Shown here in pieces: positions 8,587 through 16,513 of a stretch of DNA of 64,000 nt. Below the pieces are notes generated by a model. That model was not told where the DNA came from, did no database searches, and saw only the letters and a list, made by a program, of their open reading frames with translations. The stretch covers positions 992,001 to 1,056,000 of the forward strand of contig NZ_SRLA01000002.1 of the NCBI RefSeq assembly GCF_004745825.1, given 5' to 3'. This stretch comes from Hymenobacter fodinae (GTDB taxonomy: Bacteria; Bacteroidota; Bacteroidia; Cytophagales; Hymenobacteraceae). Each line of letters begins with the position of its first letter. The first letter of the stretch is position 1. The translations under genes and the position numbers were made by a program.

Positions 8587-9501
8587 CTAGGCCACTTGTG
8601 TGGCCAGCAGTTCGGTTACATCAGTTTCTGAGAAGGCCGGTGTGGCACCCAAATGCGTGGCCACTAAGGCGCCGGTAGCGCAGGCAAAGCGCAGGGCTTC
8701 GCCAGGCTCGGTGCCAGATAGCCAGCCTTTGAGCAGCGCCGCCAGAAACGAGTCGCCACTGCCGATGGTGTCTTTCACTTCCACGGCCACGCCGGGCGCG
8801 CGGTAAAGCTGGCCGTTGGTCCAGAGCAGCGCACCATCGGCCCCGCAGGTGACGCACACTGCTTGCAGGTCGAAGCGGGTAGCCAGCCATTGCATGGCGG
8901 CGGGCTTGTCGGTCTCTTCGCCAAACCACGCCATAATCTCGGCCAACTCGTGGTGATTCATCTTCACCAGATTGGCTTTTTCGAGCAGGTATTTCACTAC
9001 CTCCTTGCTGTAGTGCGGGGGGCGCATGTTCACGTCGAAGACCTTGAAGCGGGCATGTTCCAGCAGGCGGTACAGCGTTTCGCGGGTGGCCGTCTGGCGA
9101 GCGGCCAGGCTCCCGAAGACGAACATGTCAGCTTCCGCCACCAGCTTTTCCAGGGCGCTATCATACTGGATGTAGTCCCAGGCCACGGGCTGCACAATCT
9201 TGTAGGTTACCTCGTTAGCGTCGTCTACGTTGGCTTTTACTACGCCTGTGAGGTGGGTTTTGCCATGCTGCACGAAGTCGGTGCGCAAGCCTTTTGATTC
9301 AATAAATTCAAGCAGTTCCGTTCCCAAATCATCATCGCCCACGCGGCTGATGAGGTCGGCGGACAGGCCTAGCTGGTGTACGTGCACGGCTACGTTGAAG
9401 GGAGCTCCGCCCGGCTGTTTACCCGAGGGCAGCACGTCCCACAGCACTTCGCCGTAACAAACAACGGCTGGGGTCTTGGGGTCTTGGGGTTTTAGGGTCA
9501 T
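8587..9501 (-). CDS. PfkB-family fructokinase
   Basis: Phosphorylates fructose released by the GH32 enzymes, feeding glycolysis. The 304 aa sugar kinase begins at the ATG at 9501 (MTLKPQDPKT); an in-frame extension to 9702 would run into the preceding gene and carries repetitive intergenic sequence, so I reject it. Ribokinase-family features are visible: the N-terminal GEVLWDVLP and PGGAPFNVAVH motifs, GDDDLG, and the C-terminal anion hole DTIGSGDSFLAALL. No signal peptide, so cytoplasmic. In the Bacteroides thetaiotaomicron fructan locus a fructokinase occupies the same position. The TAG stop is part of a GTGGCCTAG word. Confidence 0.92.
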   Translation of the reverse strand: MTLKPQDPKTPAVVCYGEVLWDVLPSGKQPGGAPFNVAVHVHQLGLSADLISRVGDDDLGTELLEFIESKGLRTDFVQHGKTHLTGVVKANVDDANEVTYKIVQPVAWDYIQYDSALEKLVAEADMFVFGSLAARQTATRETLYRLLEHARFKVFDVNMRPPHYSKEVVKYLLEKANLVKMNHHELAEIMAWFGEETDKPAAMQWLATRFDLQAVCVTCGADGALLWTNGQLYRAPGVAVEVKDTIGSGDSFLAALLKGWLSGTEPGEALRFACATGALVATHLGATPAFSETDVTELLATQVA

Positions 9502-9533
9502 GAGTTGGAAAGTTGGAGCTGGGGAATGGGGTC

Positions 9534-9636
9534 TTAGGGACTTGGGGCTTAGGATCTTGGATATGGCTCTCTCACATCTTGATGTCGTGCGGAACGTCAT
9601 CCAAGACCCTAAGTCCCCAATCTCATAAGTCCCTAA
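9534..9636. repeat. Imperfect inverted repeat between sugar porter and fructokinase
   Basis: The arms 9534-9562 and 9599-9636 are complementary apart from an eight- or nine-base insertion in the right arm and a few mismatches. Both are built of iterated CTTGGGG/CTTAGGG words, and the spacer is about 36 nt. The right arm overlaps the stop codon of the porter gene. The hairpin would form in the polycistronic mRNA, where it could act as an attenuator or as a 3'-end stabiliser. Confidence 0.7.
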
Positions 9637-10970
9637 TGAATGACCAGCGTTTTTTCGAGTTGCTCCAGGGAGGTACCCTTGGTTTCGGGCATCAGGCGCC
9701 ACACGTAGAGCAGTTGGAGCACCATCATGGCGCAGAAGAACGCGAAGGTGTGGCCGCCACCCAGCTTCTCAGCGAGGTATGGAAAGGTGAAGGCAATGAT
9801 GGCGGCCATAACCCAGTGTGTGGAGGAGCCCAGCGCTTGGCCTTTAGCGCGCACCGTGTTGGGGAAGATTTCAGAAATGAACACCCAGATAACCGCGCCC
9901 TGCGAGAAGGCGAAAAAGGCGATGTAGACGAACAGCAGCACGGGTACCAGCATGCCGCCTAACGCCCCAAAGTTCTCGGTGTAAAAAGCCCACGACACCA
10001 GGCCTAGCGTAGCAATGACCCCGTACGAGCCGATGAGCATGAGCTGGCGCCGGCCTACGCGGTCAATAAACTGACGGGCCAGCAGCGTGAAGATGAAGTT
10101 CACGAGGCCCAGCCCAGCCGACGACAGTAGGGCCGACCCTTTGCCTAGGCCAGTCATTTCAAAGATGCGCGGGGCGAAGTAGATGATGGCGTTGATGCCC
10201 GACACTTGGTTGAACACCGCAAACAGTACGGCCAGCATTACCGGAGTCCTGTACTGCTTGGCGAACAACGAGCGGCCCCCCACCTGGGCTTCGTCGGTGG
10301 CGTTGGTGGTCAGGATGCTGGTTACGTCTTCGTCGGCAGAGGTGGGGTTGATGAGGTGCAGAATCCGGCGGCCTTCTTCTACCCGGCCGCGGCCAATAAG
10401 CCAGCGGGGACTTTCCGGCACCCGAAACAGTAGCCCAAAGAACAGCGCCGCCGGCACCACCTGCACGCCCAACATCCAGCGCCAATCTTGCTCGCCCACA
10501 CCCGTAAGGAGGTAGTTGGAGAGGTAGGCCACCAGAATGCCCAGCACAATATTGAACTGGAACATGCTCACCATACGCCCCCTTGACTCGCGCGGCGACA
10601 CTTCCGAGATGTACAAAGGCGCCGTAACCGACGATGCTCCCACACCTAGGCCACCTAAAAAGCGGAACACCACAAACGCCATCCAACTGTGCGTAAGGGC
10701 CGCGCCCAGCGCCGACACAAAGTAGAGGACCGCAATCCAGATCAGGGTTTGGCGGCGGCCCAGCTTATCAGACGGAATGCCGCCGAAGATGGCTCCGAAC
10801 ACGGTGCCAATTAGGGCAATGGAGATAGTGAAGCCGTGCTCTACGGGGCTCAGGCTCCAAACCTGCTGAATGGCTTTTTCGGCGCCCGAAATCACGGCCG
10901 TATCAAAACCGAACAGGAAGCCGCCTAGCGCTACCACCAATGACCAGAAGTAAACGTTGCTATTTTTCAC
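9633..10970 (-). CDS. Sugar porter (MFS), probable fructose importer
   Basis: A 445 aa inner-membrane proton-coupled sugar transporter of the XylE/GLUT sugar porter family with 12 hydrophobic segments. Family signatures are clear: SDKLGRRQ after TM2, RVPESPRWLIGRGR after TM6, a second DRVGRRQ after TM8, and MPETKGTSLEQLE at the C-terminus. The start is GTG at 10970 (V/M-KNSNVYFW). Lying between susD and fructokinase, it most likely brings fructose across the inner membrane. It differs from the B. thetaiotaomicron equivalent mainly in family details that I cannot resolve here. Large inverted repeats flank it on both sides. Confidence 0.92.
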   Translation of the reverse strand: MKNSNVYFWSLVVALGGFLFGFDTAVISGAEKAIQQVWSLSPVEHGFTISIALIGTVFGAIFGGIPSDKLGRRQTLIWIAVLYFVSALGAALTHSWMAFVVFRFLGGLGVGASSVTAPLYISEVSPRESRGRMVSMFQFNIVLGILVAYLSNYLLTGVGEQDWRWMLGVQVVPAALFFGLLFRVPESPRWLIGRGRVEEGRRILHLINPTSADEDVTSILTTNATDEAQVGGRSLFAKQYRTPVMLAVLFAVFNQVSGINAIIYFAPRIFEMTGLGKGSALLSSAGLGLVNFIFTLLARQFIDRVGRRQLMLIGSYGVIATLGLVSWAFYTENFGALGGMLVPVLLFVYIAFFAFSQGAVIWVFISEIFPNTVRAKGQALGSSTHWVMAAIIAFTFPYLAEKLGGGHTFAFFCAMMVLQLLYVWRLMPETKGTSLEQLEKTLVIH

Positions 10971-10985
10971 AGCGGAAAATTCAAG

Positions 10986-11121
10986 GGTGAAATTGTATAG
11001 TAGTGAAGGTGTAAAGTAGTGAAATGGTGGGTGTAACGTGTCACTGGCCTAGACGGCGCTACTGGCACACGGCACGTAAGCAGAACCTCAAACTCACCAG
11101 TTCACTACTTCACAAGCTCAC
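10986..11121. repeat. Inverted repeat of GTGAA words between susD and sugar porter
   Basis: The left part (about 10986-11033) and right part (11093-11121) are complementary variants of GTGAAGTTGTGAAGTAGTGA and its continuation AATGGTGAG. The right arm ends 2 bp before the susD stop codon. A very similar element occurs between kduD and kduI (63584-63732), so it is a dispersed family. A CTAGGCC-type word sits in the loop. Confidence 0.7.
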
Positions 11122-11123
11122 CT

Positions 11124-12845
11124 CTACCAGCCAGGGTTCTGCTTGTACAGGCCCTTGCTGAAATTGATTTGGTTGAGCGGAATGGGCAGGTATTCGTCGC
11201 GGCCCTTCGTGAAGCGGGCTTCCCGCAGGTACAGTCGCTTGGTCTTTTCCTTGTCGAAGTAGGTATTCAGGTAGTCGCCAGCAATGCCCCAGCGCACCAG
11301 GTCGAAGAAGCGCTGGCCTTCCATAGCAAACTCCAGGCGGCGCTCAAAACGCAGGGCCTCGCGGGCGTACTGCTGGTTCCACTGCCCCGCCGAGTACAGC
11401 CCAATCTTGTAGTTGGAAATGTTGGCGCCGGTGGCAGTTTTCAGGCGGGCGGTGCTGTTTTGGGCGCGCTGCCGAATCTGGTTGACGATGGGCAGAGCTT
11501 CCGAGGCGCGGTTCAGCTCAATCAGGGCCTCTGCCTTCCACAGCAGTACATCAGCAAACCGAATGATGGCCCAGTTCTTCGAGGAACTCATGAAGGGCGG
11601 CGTCTTCTGGAAGCTCGGGTCGGAGGGTAGCACGTTTTCCTTCATCGACATGTACACGCCGTAGGTGTTCTGGTCGCGCAGCCACGAGGTTTCAAACACG
11701 AACGTAGGCGCGTACTTGTAGGGGTGCGACGGGATGCCTACCGTGTGGTCGAGGCGGGGGTCAACGGTATTCGTCTGGAAGTCAGTGGGCGTGCTGAGGT
11801 CGGAATTGTTGAACGTGGTGAACAGGGGCAGGCCCTGGGCATCCGTCTTGTAGGCATTCACCAGGTTCTGGCTGGGCTGATGGAATCCGCAGCAGCCGTA
11901 GTCCGGGTTCATGGGGTAGTTGAGCTGATTGCCGCGGTCGGTTCGACCCTTAGGCGTGCCATCGTTGCGCGAGAACTGAATGGCGAACACCGACTCCACA
12001 CCATTGTCGCCGGCCGTGAGGAAGTTGGTGGCGTAGTCGGGGTGCAGGGAGTACTTGCCCGAGGCAATCACCTGGTTGGTCAGGCTCACGACCTCCTGCA
12101 GCTTGGTCTGGTCTACTGACGTCACGGCGTGGTTGTCATTCTGCACGTAGGCCTGGTAGAGGAGGGTCTTGGCTAGGTAGGCCTGGGCCGCCGACTTCGT
12201 AGCCCGCCCCGTTTCGGGCTGAGTTTCGGGTAGGTTGGCTACCGCAAACCGGAAGTCGTCGGCAATCTTAGTCCAGAGCGCATCACTGCTCAGGTCCACG
12301 TTTGATACCTCGCCGTACTTATCGGTAGGCACGGTTTGGTCAATGTACGGTACCCGGTTAAACAGCTCCTTCAGCAGGAAATAGTAGTGGCCGCGCAGGA
12401 ACCGCACCTCACCCTGGCGCACGGCCTTGGTGGGCATAGCGGCGGCATCTACCGCATCGAGGCGGCGCAGGGCATCGTTGCAGCGCGACACACCGATGTA
12501 AATCAAGAACCACAATTCATCAGTATTGCCGACATCGACGCGGTTGAAGGTGAAGGTCTCGTAGAAGTGGAAAGCGTCGACGTCGGCGGTGCCGTTGCCG
12601 CCTTTGTAGGCGTCGCCGGCGCGCACGTTGCCGTAGGGCCACATGGAGGTATAGGGGGCACGGTACACGTCGTTGCCGAGCTGAGAATAGGCAGCAATAA
12701 CCTGCTTTTCAATGTTGGCGGGCGTGTTCAACTGGTCGTCGCTGAGGGCGCCGGTAGGGGCCACATCCAGGAACTTGTTGTCGTTGCAGCCAGAAGCAAA
12801 TGCGAGTAGCGACAGGGCCAACACGCTGGTTTTGATGATTTTCAT
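11124..12845 (-). CDS. SusD/RagB-family fructan-binding lipoprotein
   Basis: A 573 aa outer-membrane lipoprotein that captures oligosaccharide at the cell surface and lids the partner SusC channel. The lipobox is at FASGC with C20 as the lipidated residue, and the typical DKFLD-like segment NKFLDVAPTG follows. Helical TPR-like repeats and the SusD C-terminal pattern (FERRLEFAMEGQRFFDLVRWG) are present. It begins 21 bp after the susC stop. No separate surface glycan-binding lipoprotein (SusE/F position) is seen in this operon. Confidence 0.94.
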   Translation of the reverse strand: MKIIKTSVLALSLLAFASGCNDNKFLDVAPTGALSDDQLNTPANIEKQVIAAYSQLGNDVYRAPYTSMWPYGNVRAGDAYKGGNGTADVDAFHFYETFTFNRVDVGNTDELWFLIYIGVSRCNDALRRLDAVDAAAMPTKAVRQGEVRFLRGHYYFLLKELFNRVPYIDQTVPTDKYGEVSNVDLSSDALWTKIADDFRFAVANLPETQPETGRATKSAAQAYLAKTLLYQAYVQNDNHAVTSVDQTKLQEVVSLTNQVIASGKYSLHPDYATNFLTAGDNGVESVFAIQFSRNDGTPKGRTDRGNQLNYPMNPDYGCCGFHQPSQNLVNAYKTDAQGLPLFTTFNNSDLSTPTDFQTNTVDPRLDHTVGIPSHPYKYAPTFVFETSWLRDQNTYGVYMSMKENVLPSDPSFQKTPPFMSSSKNWAIIRFADVLLWKAEALIELNRASEALPIVNQIRQRAQNSTARLKTATGANISNYKIGLYSAGQWNQQYAREALRFERRLEFAMEGQRFFDLVRWGIAGDYLNTYFDKEKTKRLYLREARFTKGRDEYLPIPLNQINFSKGLYKQNPGW

Positions 12846-12866
12846 GGGAATAGCGCGGGCGGGTGG

Positions 12867-15800
12867 TTAGAAGGAAACGTTGAGGCCGGTGGTGAAAATG
12901 CGCGGCAGCGGGTACTGGTAGTTGGTCACCTCGGGGTCGGCGCCGGTGTACTCTTTGCTCTTGACCGTGAAAATGTTCTGGCCCTGCACGTAGAGGCGCA
13001 CGCCCTGCAGCTTAAATCGGCTCACTAGGCCACTCGGCAGCGAGTAACCCACCTGCACGTTGCGCAGCTTCATGTAGGAAGCGTTTTCGATGAAGTAGGT
13101 GGAAGAGCGCCCCTCGTTGTTGGTGTTGATGAGCGTAGCGGCCGGAATAGTAGAGCCGGTGTTAGTCGGCGTCCAGGCATTCAGTAGGCGCTGGCCCCAG
13201 TTTTCGCCCGACGCCAGCGATGAAAAATCCGTCCGGAATTTGGCGTTGTTGAAAGCGTACAAGCCCTGCACACCCTGGAAGAACACCTGCACATCGAAGC
13301 CCTTGTAGCCCGCGTTCAGGTTGAGGCCGTAGTTGAAATCAGGCACGCCTTCCGTAATCCAGGTCTGGTCGAAGTTGTCCACTTTGCCGTCGCCGTTCAG
13401 GTCTCTGTAGCGGATGCGGCCGGGGGCGGCTCCTACTTGCGTGGGGCCTTCGCCCACCTGCGCCGCGTTCTGGTACAAGCCATCGGCCACGTAGCCGTAT
13501 ACCGCGTTGATGGAGTGGCCTAGGCGGGTTACATCCTGGCCGTTGCCGCCGTAGGCGTTGATTACTTCATCGGGGAGGTAGGTGAGCTTGTTGCGGTAGG
13601 TGGAGAGGTTGCCCGTGATGCCGTAGGTCAGGCCGTTGGCTAGCTCACTCTGGTAGCTGAGCAGGAACTCCCAGCCTTTGTTCTGGATGGAGGCCCCGTT
13701 CACGAACTGGTCGCCGCCTTCGCCCACCACAGCCAGGTAGGGTAGGTTCACCAGAATGTCTTTGCTGTTCTTAACGAAGTAGTCAACCGAGCCCGAGAGC
13801 TTGTTTTGGAAGAAACCAAAGTCGACGCCCACGTTGGTTTGGGTGGTGGTTTCCCACTTCAGGCCGGGATTAGGGCGTTGCACCCGGCGGTAGCCCGAAG
13901 GCAAGTTGGTGTCGTTGCCGTAGATGTCGTAGGCCGTACCCCGGTCGTACTCAAAGTTGGGGTCGATAGTACCCAGTAACGACTGGTACAGGCCCCGCGA
14001 GGCGAAGTTGGCAATGTCCTGATTGCCCGTCTGGCCCCAACCAGCGCGCAGTTTCAAATCAGAGAGGAAGGGCACGGCGTCTTTCAGGAAGCCTTCCTCA
14101 CTCAGGCGCCAGCCAGCCGAAAGGGCCGGGAACACCCCAAACCGCTCGTTTTCACCAAAGCGCGAAGAACCGTCGCGGCGGATGGTGGCCGAGAGCAGGT
14201 AGCGGTCGGCGAAGGAGTAGTTGACTTTGCCGAAGTAGGAAGCCAGGCGGTAGGCCGTGGCGCCGCCGCCATTGTCTTTGTTGGCGGCCCCGGCATCGAG
14301 GTAAGCGTAGCTAGGGTCTTCGCTGGCGAAGTTGGTGCGGGAGGCGTAGCTGCTCTCATCGTAGTAGCTGATGCGCTCGGTGCCGGCCACGAAGCCCAAC
14401 TGGTGCTTGCCGGCCAGCGTCATGTCGTAGTTCAGCGTGTTCTGCCACACCCAGTTACCCCAGAACCGGTTGTTGTCGGTTACGCGGTTATTGGCCTCGG
14501 AAAGAAAGCCGGCCTTGTAGGTCTTGTAGATCTGACGATACTTGAACAGGCTGTAGTCGATGCCAAAGCTGGTGCGCAGGTGTAGGCCTTTCAGAATCTC
14601 CGCATCAGCAAACAGGTTGCCGAACACCCGGCCCGTGTTGGAGCGGTTTTGCTTGTTATCCGTGAGTAGGCGCAGCGGGTTGTCCCGGTCGCTCATACCC
14701 GCTACGGGGCCACCCCAACCCGCTCCGTCCACGGTACGCACCGGCACAATGGAGGGCAGCTGCGTGGTCCGGTCGCGCACCAGGTTCAGGTCAAACTCGG
14801 CGCGTTGCGACTTCACAATAGTTAGATTTTCGCCCACTTTCAGCTTGCCCTCCAGGAAGTTGTAGTCGGAGTTGAGGCGGGCCGTCATGCGGTCGAAGCT
14901 GGTGTGCTTCAGGGTGCCGCTGTTGTCGTAATAGTTCAGGGAGAACAGGGCGCCGCCCCGCTCGCTGCCGCTACTTAGGCTCAGGTTGTAGCTTTGAATC
15001 AGGGCGTTCTGCTGGGTTTCCTTGAACCAGTCGGTGTCCGAAGCGCGCTGGGTTTTGTCGGCGTCGATGAACTCCGGCACCGTCACGCCATCCAGCACTA
15101 ACTGGCCGCCAGCGTCGCGGTGGGTCTGGAAGTTGTAGTAGGGCAGACTGGGCACGGTACCGTCGTTGATGGCGGCCTGGCCGTACACGCGGCCGTAGTC
15201 GAGGGTGTTGAGCAGCTTGATGTGCGGCCCCGGCTGCTGCACGCTGAAGAAGGTCGAGAAGTCAACCCGCGTAGCGCCTTTCTTGGCTTTCTTCGTCGTA
15301 ATGATGATAACGCCGTTGCCAGCGCGTGAGCCGTAGATGCTAGCCGCCGAGGCATCTTTCAACACCTGAATCGACTCAATATCGTTCTGGTTAATTTGGT
15401 TGATGCCCTCCTTGGTTGGGATGCCGTCGATAACGTAGAGCGGATCGTTGTTGCCGAGCGTGCCAATGCCCCGGATGCGTACGGTAGCCGCGCTGCCCGG
15501 CGCGCCGTCGGTGTTGATTTGCACACCGGGTACGCGGCCCTGCAAGTTGCGGGTCACGTCGTTGGAGGCCATGTCCTTGATTTCCTCTGTCTTCACCACG
15601 GCCACGGCGCCGGTCAGGTCGGCCTTGCGCTGGGTCTGGTAGCCGGTTACCACTACCTCATCTAGGGCCGCCGCATCGGGGGCCAGCGTGATGGTGAAAT
15701 TGCCGCTCGCCACCGCCACCTCCTGCGACTTATAGCCCACGAAGGAGATGAAGAGGGTCGTAACATTATCGGGCACCGAGAGCGTGAAGTTGCCATCGTT

Positions 15801-16031
15801 ATCGGTGGAGGTGCCCAGGGCGGTACCTTTAGCCACCACCGTTACGCCGGGCATCCCAACGCCTTTCTCATCAAGCACGCGGCCCTTTACGGGCACATCG
15901 GCGAGGGTAGCCACGGAGGCTCCAGAGTGGCCTAGCGCTGCGGCTTGCGTGGGCGTGGCCACGGCCAGCGGCAGGGCGGAGAGCAACGTCAGGCCAGCAG
16001 CCCGGCGCAGCAGGGGTACAGTGTGTTTCAT
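12867..16031 (-). CDS. SusC/RagA-family TonB-dependent fructan transporter
   Basis: A 1054 aa outer-membrane transporter for fructo-oligosaccharides. After the signal peptide (about 1-31) comes a carboxypeptidase-regulatory-like Ig domain (about 48-125, VKGRVLDEKGVGMPGVTVV), the TonB-box region (LDEVVVTGYQTQ), the plug with GTLGNNDPLYVIDGIP and the 22-strand barrel. The C-terminus ends in a beta strand with a final Phe (TTGLNVSF). It is the first gene of the structural operon. A 480-bp AT-richer leader separates it from the sensor gene, which lies upstream in the same orientation. The ATG at 16031 is followed by a good signal peptide, so the start is firm. Confidence 0.95.
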   Translation of the reverse strand: MKHTVPLLRRAAGLTLLSALPLAVATPTQAAALGHSGASVATLADVPVKGRVLDEKGVGMPGVTVVAKGTALGTSTDNDGNFTLSVPDNVTTLFISFVGYKSQEVAVASGNFTITLAPDAAALDEVVVTGYQTQRKADLTGAVAVVKTEEIKDMASNDVTRNLQGRVPGVQINTDGAPGSAATVRIRGIGTLGNNDPLYVIDGIPTKEGINQINQNDIESIQVLKDASAASIYGSRAGNGVIIITTKKAKKGATRVDFSTFFSVQQPGPHIKLLNTLDYGRVYGQAAINDGTVPSLPYYNFQTHRDAGGQLVLDGVTVPEFIDADKTQRASDTDWFKETQQNALIQSYNLSLSSGSERGGALFSLNYYDNSGTLKHTSFDRMTARLNSDYNFLEGKLKVGENLTIVKSQRAEFDLNLVRDRTTQLPSIVPVRTVDGAGWGGPVAGMSDRDNPLRLLTDNKQNRSNTGRVFGNLFADAEILKGLHLRTSFGIDYSLFKYRQIYKTYKAGFLSEANNRVTDNNRFWGNWVWQNTLNYDMTLAGKHQLGFVAGTERISYYDESSYASRTNFASEDPSYAYLDAGAANKDNGGGATAYRLASYFGKVNYSFADRYLLSATIRRDGSSRFGENERFGVFPALSAGWRLSEEGFLKDAVPFLSDLKLRAGWGQTGNQDIANFASRGLYQSLLGTIDPNFEYDRGTAYDIYGNDTNLPSGYRRVQRPNPGLKWETTTQTNVGVDFGFFQNKLSGSVDYFVKNSKDILVNLPYLAVVGEGGDQFVNGASIQNKGWEFLLSYQSELANGLTYGITGNLSTYRNKLTYLPDEVINAYGGNGQDVTRLGHSINAVYGYVADGLYQNAAQVGEGPTQVGAAPGRIRYRDLNGDGKVDNFDQTWITEGVPDFNYGLNLNAGYKGFDVQVFFQGVQGLYAFNNAKFRTDFSSLASGENWGQRLLNAWTPTNTGSTIPAATLINTNNEGRSSTYFIENASYMKLRNVQVGYSLPSGLVSRFKLQGVRLYVQGQNIFTVKSKEYTGADPEVTNYQYPLPRIFTTGLNVSF

Positions 16032-16513
16032 GTGGGAATTGGAAAAGGAAAGTGTGGGATGATGCAGGCGGAGACTGGCCTAGGGAAGAGCCAGCGGGTT
16101 ACCCGTTTGGGAGGCGGGTAGTACTCACTCCAAAAGCCCCGCCGCCCTAGCGGCCCTTGGGTTTAGCAGCTACAACGCAGGGGCAGCTGGCGGCGGGACT
16201 TGAAGTATCGGGCTGGGATGTAGCGCCGAGGACTGGTTCAAATATCCAGCGTTACCTCGGCCAGAGCTTGCTCTATTCGCTCAAACTCTTGCACTATTGA
16301 ATCAACTTTTATTTGTAATGTATATAATTGATAATGAGTATGTTATGGCTTATGGTGAATTTTCCTTAAACGTCCCGACTTTCACTTCTGATACCCTATT
16401 TTAAAAATTGATACCTGTGGGTAAGCTGCCTTGTCACCAAAACGAAAGGGCTGCACCGGCCCCTCACACGAGGAAGCCGACGCAGCCCTTAGAGGGATGA
16501 CAGAAGGAGTGGC
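16032..16513. other. Leader region of the fructan susC operon
   Basis: There is no gene in these 480 bp. The part at about 16290-16400 is markedly AT-rich against its surroundings and is the likely promoter and activator-binding zone for the minus-strand susC operon. I cannot identify a repeat that would be the binding site of the AraC-type output domain. The far end (16446-16490) holds the terminator of the sensor gene. Confidence 0.6.
16446..16490 (-). terminator. Terminator after the hybrid sensor gene
   Basis: The arms AAGGGCTGC (16446-16454) and GCAGCCCTT (16482-16490) are perfectly complementary, with additional CCGGC/GCCGA pairing inside. On the minus strand the stem is followed by a T-rich stretch (TTTCGTTTTGG). 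It separates the constitutive sensor transcript from the susC operon. Confidence 0.75.

Noticed and set aside
9502..9702. A 67-residue N-terminal extension of the fructokinase
   Set aside because: The extension translates repetitive intergenic sequence and overlaps the end of the sugar porter gene; the kinase domain begins right after the ATG at 9501.
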